Source: Oscheius onirici
Taxonomy: Eukaryota; Nematoda; Chromadorea; Rhabditida; Rhabditidae
DNA: 64,000 bases
NCBI GenBank assembly: GCA_932521025.1
Contig: OW051472.1
Span: 5,766,001-5,830,000, forward strand
Direction of reading: 5' to 3'
The translations under genes and the position numbers were made by a program. The notes under the pieces were generated by a model. It searched no databases and was not told where the DNA came from. It saw only the letters and a program-made list of their open reading frames with translations. Below are positions 61,161-64,000 of the stretch, piece after piece (position 1 is the first letter of the stretch; every line of letters begins with the position of its first letter).

Positions 61161-63447
61161 TCATCTAGTGCCTCTGAACTGTTCAATAAAGCTGAAAAAT
61201 GAATTTTTAGACTTAAGATGGCAAAATTACCTCAAAGTATTATGCATGAATGTAGTTCCTAGAATTAGACTCGGAGCGCCGCTTCCCTGCGCCCTCTTCT
61301 CGTTCATCGTCCTTACATAGGCGGATTCTTCGAATGACGCTCCACCAACGATGAAAATTATTACGTGGTCTTGTCGGAAGCTGAAAAAAATGCACGCTGT
61401 GATTGAAAATAGCAGACAGAAGCTAAGAGTTTTGGTGAAAATGGACGAAAATCTATTTTTGAATGCTCTCGAACAAAATTTTGAATGCAATAATTTAAAA
61501 ATCACCTTCCCATCTCTCCGGAAACGTAAGGATAAGCCTGTTCAGAGAGCCGTCCCCGTATTAAATTGTCAACAATCTGCTTGATATAGGGCTCATGCTG
61601 TGTATAGACATTTTCGACGCCCTTCAAGTCCTTTAGGTACTTTTTCGTCATTTCCATCGTAGAGCCCTGGCCGAAGAGATCGTTCGAACGACGAGAAGAG
61701 CCGGCGTAGCGAAGAAGCGCCGTCACATACTGTCCACAATTCGGGTCTTTGGCTCTTAGAAGAGTAATTAGACCACGAATATCTTGATTCGCATGGGCTT
61801 CGAATCGCAGCGCGTATAGAAGGACCAGTCGAATTGCGTTCTGGAAGTAGTTTTTGACAACGAAAAAGGGCATAAATCTTACTGTTTTCGTCGTCTTCGG
61901 ATGATTTAGTAGCGTGCGAATCTTTTCTAAGCAGGTAGAATGATCTCCACGCGCCCATATTGACTGTTCGAGCTCGGACATTTCAAAGAGATTGTCGCTT
62001 CCAACGATCGTGTTTAGTCGTTCTGCCAGGGCCATGTGTTTTGAGACCGTTCCTAGAATTTAAATTGTTGGAAAGCAGATAAAAAATGAACAAACCTGAA
62101 ATCTTTTTAAACTGCGGGTATTCGTCCACAAAATTCTTCATGTCGGCTATAGAATCCAACCTTTTGTGAATTTTCGACTTTTCTTGGAATTCGTTCATCA
62201 GAATCTTGATATTTTGGCAGAGATCTCCGAAATTCGAGGTGACATTGTGCGAGAAAAAGTCGTCGTGCAGTTCGCTCAAAATGAAAGTCTGATTGTCCAT
62301 GATGACTTTGCTGTTTTGAATTCCAATAAGCTCGTGGACCTGAAAGTTTTTCGATATTATATTTAGCAAAAATATGGCCACCATAGCTTCGTATGTCCAC
62401 TGGTTCAGCAGCGGCGTTATTGGGTCCTCACTCCTGTCCATGATTAGCAGCAGCGTGTCGCTCTTGTTGTTTTCAAAGAGTCCTTCTTCTCGGCGCATGA
62501 CTTGTCCCAATTCTTCAGCCAGCTTGTGGCAATGCTCTGATGATCGCTGATATCTATAAAAATATCCATAAAGACGCTTCAAAAGTTAATATATGTAGCA
62601 AGAACGGGAAAATGCAAATTAACCTGATATATGTAGCAAGAACGGGAAAATGCAAATAAATGATGAAAAAAACCTAGTTCAGGCTAGTTTGAGCGAACTG
62701 AGGCGCATGTACATCCCCGTTGTCGGTTATCATTTTGGGCTCGAAACGATTTTTATAACCCAAATTAGAAGTGGCTAGAAAGTATGAAACGAACAAACCT
62801 GATGACGGAGCGTTTCTTCATGCTCAGCATGAGCCCGATGAGGCCTTGTTTGATGCGTAGGAAAGACGGTACAGTGAGATTATAGGAATTGTCGTAAATG
62901 TTGCGCTGATTGAGTACAAATAAATGCTGGCTGAGCGCAATGCCATCAATGAAAAACTCGTGGACATCTCGGACAGTTTCTTGATCGTCAGCTTCGGCCA
63001 GGGCCTTTACTTCCGTCTTGCTTATTATGTTTGAGAAAACTGAAAAAATCTGTGCCGTCGGCTTTGAAACCACTTACAAATGTAGTATTGAGCGTATTTG
63101 GGATTTCGAAGTTCCTGCGTCAATAGCTGAATATTTTCTTGTGTTGGTCGGACAAAGACGATACATTTTAGGTGACGAATGGCATCTCTCGGAGCTGGGC
63201 TGTCTAATTTTTCGAACAGGTAGACCAGAAACGACAAAATTGTCAGCTAGAAAATGAAAACTACCTCTTTTTGCATCATTTCCGACTGAGCGAAGGCACA
63301 CGATACTATTGTTGTCTACAAATGAAAATTACGGCAATTCCGGAGAAAACTAACTGTTTCTTTGTCCATTAGGAGGACTTTCATTTGTGGTCCGGCTATG
63401 TTCACCATTTCTTTAATATACGCTCTTGTTATGCCCATTATGTCCAT
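61161..63447 (-). CDS. vps-45: VPS45, Sec1/Munc18-family regulator of endosomal SNAREs
   Basis: Binds Tlg2/syntaxin-16-type syntaxins and controls fusion at the trans-Golgi and endosomes. Exons 63355-63447, 63265-63315, 63078-63225, 62799-63039, 62382-62553, 62096-62339, 61883-62052, 61506-61840, 61231-61380, 61161-61191; 544 aa, full family length. Signatures: GPQMKVLLMDKET, VYLFEKLDSPAPRDAI, EFFIDGIALSQH, LLLIMDRSEDPITPLLNQW, then TYEAM|VHELIGI, SGTVSKHMALAE, YALRFEAHANQDI and the conserved end VGGASFEES...TTFMHNTLSFIEQF. The intron between 63265 and 63225 can only be closed as GT...TG. The final exon is just 31 nt. The start lies after a GTTTCAG acceptor. Intron 62554-62798 holds a tandem repeat. 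The gene is divergent from the COG6 candidate 440 bp away. Confidence 0.93.
62589..62658. repeat. 38 bp tandem duplication in a VPS45 intron
   Basis: ATATATGTAGCAAGAACGGG followed by AAAATGCAAATTAACCTG is repeated with a 38 bp period, the second unit ending after AAAATGCAAAT. It sits inside the intron between 62799 and 62553. Confidence 0.9.
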
Positions 63448-63886
63448 TTTTACCTGAAACACTGAATCGGCATAAGCTTGTTTGTGGAAGGATAGCGAGA
63501 GCGTTAACAAAATGAGGCAAATGATTCTATGAAGAAAGAGAAGAAGGAGAAAAAGGATGAGCAACAGGACGGAGAAAAATATGCAATAAAAACAAGTTTG
63601 AAATGCCGCTAAAATAGAAGAAGAAAAGGCCCGCTTTCAAAATATTTATTCACCGACAATTTCACCATTTTGTTGTTATTTTTTCTCCTTTAATTCCGTA
63701 CTAGCTATTAGAAAAAGTATTTCTGCAGCAATGAGACAGCAACCACGAACGTGGGAGCGAAAATATCAGCTGCAAAAATAACGTGGCTTCAAAGAAATGT
63801 TTTCATGTTGTTTCTGACAAGACAATTGTTTGCTCCTATTTTTTACAGTTTTAATGACAACAACAAATATATATTTTTAGAGCCAG
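63448..63886. promoter_or_regulatory. Divergent intergenic region, VPS45 and COG6 candidate
   Basis: 440 bp between opposed start codons of two Golgi/endosome trafficking genes. It is AT-rich. The plus-strand gene has a TTTTTAG acceptor ending at 63880. A shared bidirectional promoter is possible, but no defined element was recognised. Confidence 0.4.
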
Positions 63887-64000
63887 ATGGCTTTGGAACC
63901 GCCATCAGCGACTATATCCAAGACTCCCCTTCCAACTGGCGGTTCAATCAATCCGATCAAGAAGAAAATAGACAAATTGGTGGCCAGCAAGCTTCATAAT
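63887..64000 (+). CDS. Probable COG6 (conserved oligomeric Golgi complex subunit 6), 5' end only
   Basis: ATG 63887 follows a TTTTTAG acceptor by six bases. The open frame runs off the window end. The 38 visible residues contain a Ser/Thr/Pro-rich leader, then GGSINPIKKKIDKLVASKLH. This resembles the NP-L-x-+-K-L/V-x-K-I-L-x-x-x-L start of COG6. COG6 is part of the tethering complex for retrograde intra-Golgi transport. With so little sequence this is a tentative identification. Confidence 0.5.
   Translation, partial: MALEPPSATISKTPLPTGGSINPIKKKIDKLVASKLHN

Overview
This window is animal nuclear DNA and almost certainly comes from a nematode. Genes are split by short introns (mostly 30-100 nt) with GTAAGT-like donors and TTTTCAG acceptors. 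One gene is a classic cuticle collagen (Col_cuticle_N-type N-terminus followed by Gly-X-Y blocks). Another is a secreted six-exon cysteine protein of the nematode DUF19 (T20D4.11-like) type. Many start codons lie within about 15 nt of a TTTCAG-like acceptor, as expected for spliced-leader trans-splicing. The species cannot be named from the sequence. Exon joins were read by eye and checked for reading phase; they are not backed by transcripts.

Layout. 1-2665 (+): 5'-truncated P-loop GTPase (AIG1/IMAP-like, DUF8206-like tail) with a local double frame flip, followed by a separate ORF to 3165. 7227-12305 (+): DVE/SATB-type regulator with a ULD-like domain and two homeodomains. 14653-24997 (+): 17-exon coiled-coil protein resembling the LZTS/FEZ1 family. 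27363-33035 (+): a tight cluster of a GT10 fucosyltransferase and two tandem Cys-loop receptor subunits, spaced 258 and 98 bp. 33609-37189 (-): SLCO/OATP transporter. 41581-43823 (-): complex I NDUFV1. 44766-46831 (+): PP2A scaffold A subunit. 47527-51423 (+) valyl-tRNA synthetase and 51591-55519 (+) CMTR2 cap methyltransferase, 168 bp apart and operon-like. 55564-57203 (-): cuticle collagen. 57426-58234 (-): uncertain gene. 58603-59712 (-): DUF19 protein. 60104-60295 (-): small Cys-rich ORF. 61161-63447 (-): VPS45. 63887 to the window end (+): probable COG6 start, divergent from VPS45.

Most genes are housekeeping: respiration, translation, mRNA capping, phosphatase scaffold and Golgi/endosome traffic. 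Three regions look more accessory: the GTPase, the fucosyltransferase/receptor cluster, and the collagen-to-Cys-rich-ORF stretch.

Between genes and inside introns lie several repeat types: an undescribed 150-575 bp dispersed family (about eight copies or fragments), a roughly 50 bp palindromic element built on GCAAAGTTGTAG (at least ten copies), and one 160 bp near-perfect hairpin. Splicing oddities include two GC-AG introns, one intron that can only be closed as GT-TG, and in-frame stop-free mini-introns. No CRISPR array, prokaryotic operon or phage was seen. I did not find a clear new multi-gene system. The best candidates for new biology are the repeat families, the receptor cluster and the GTPase.
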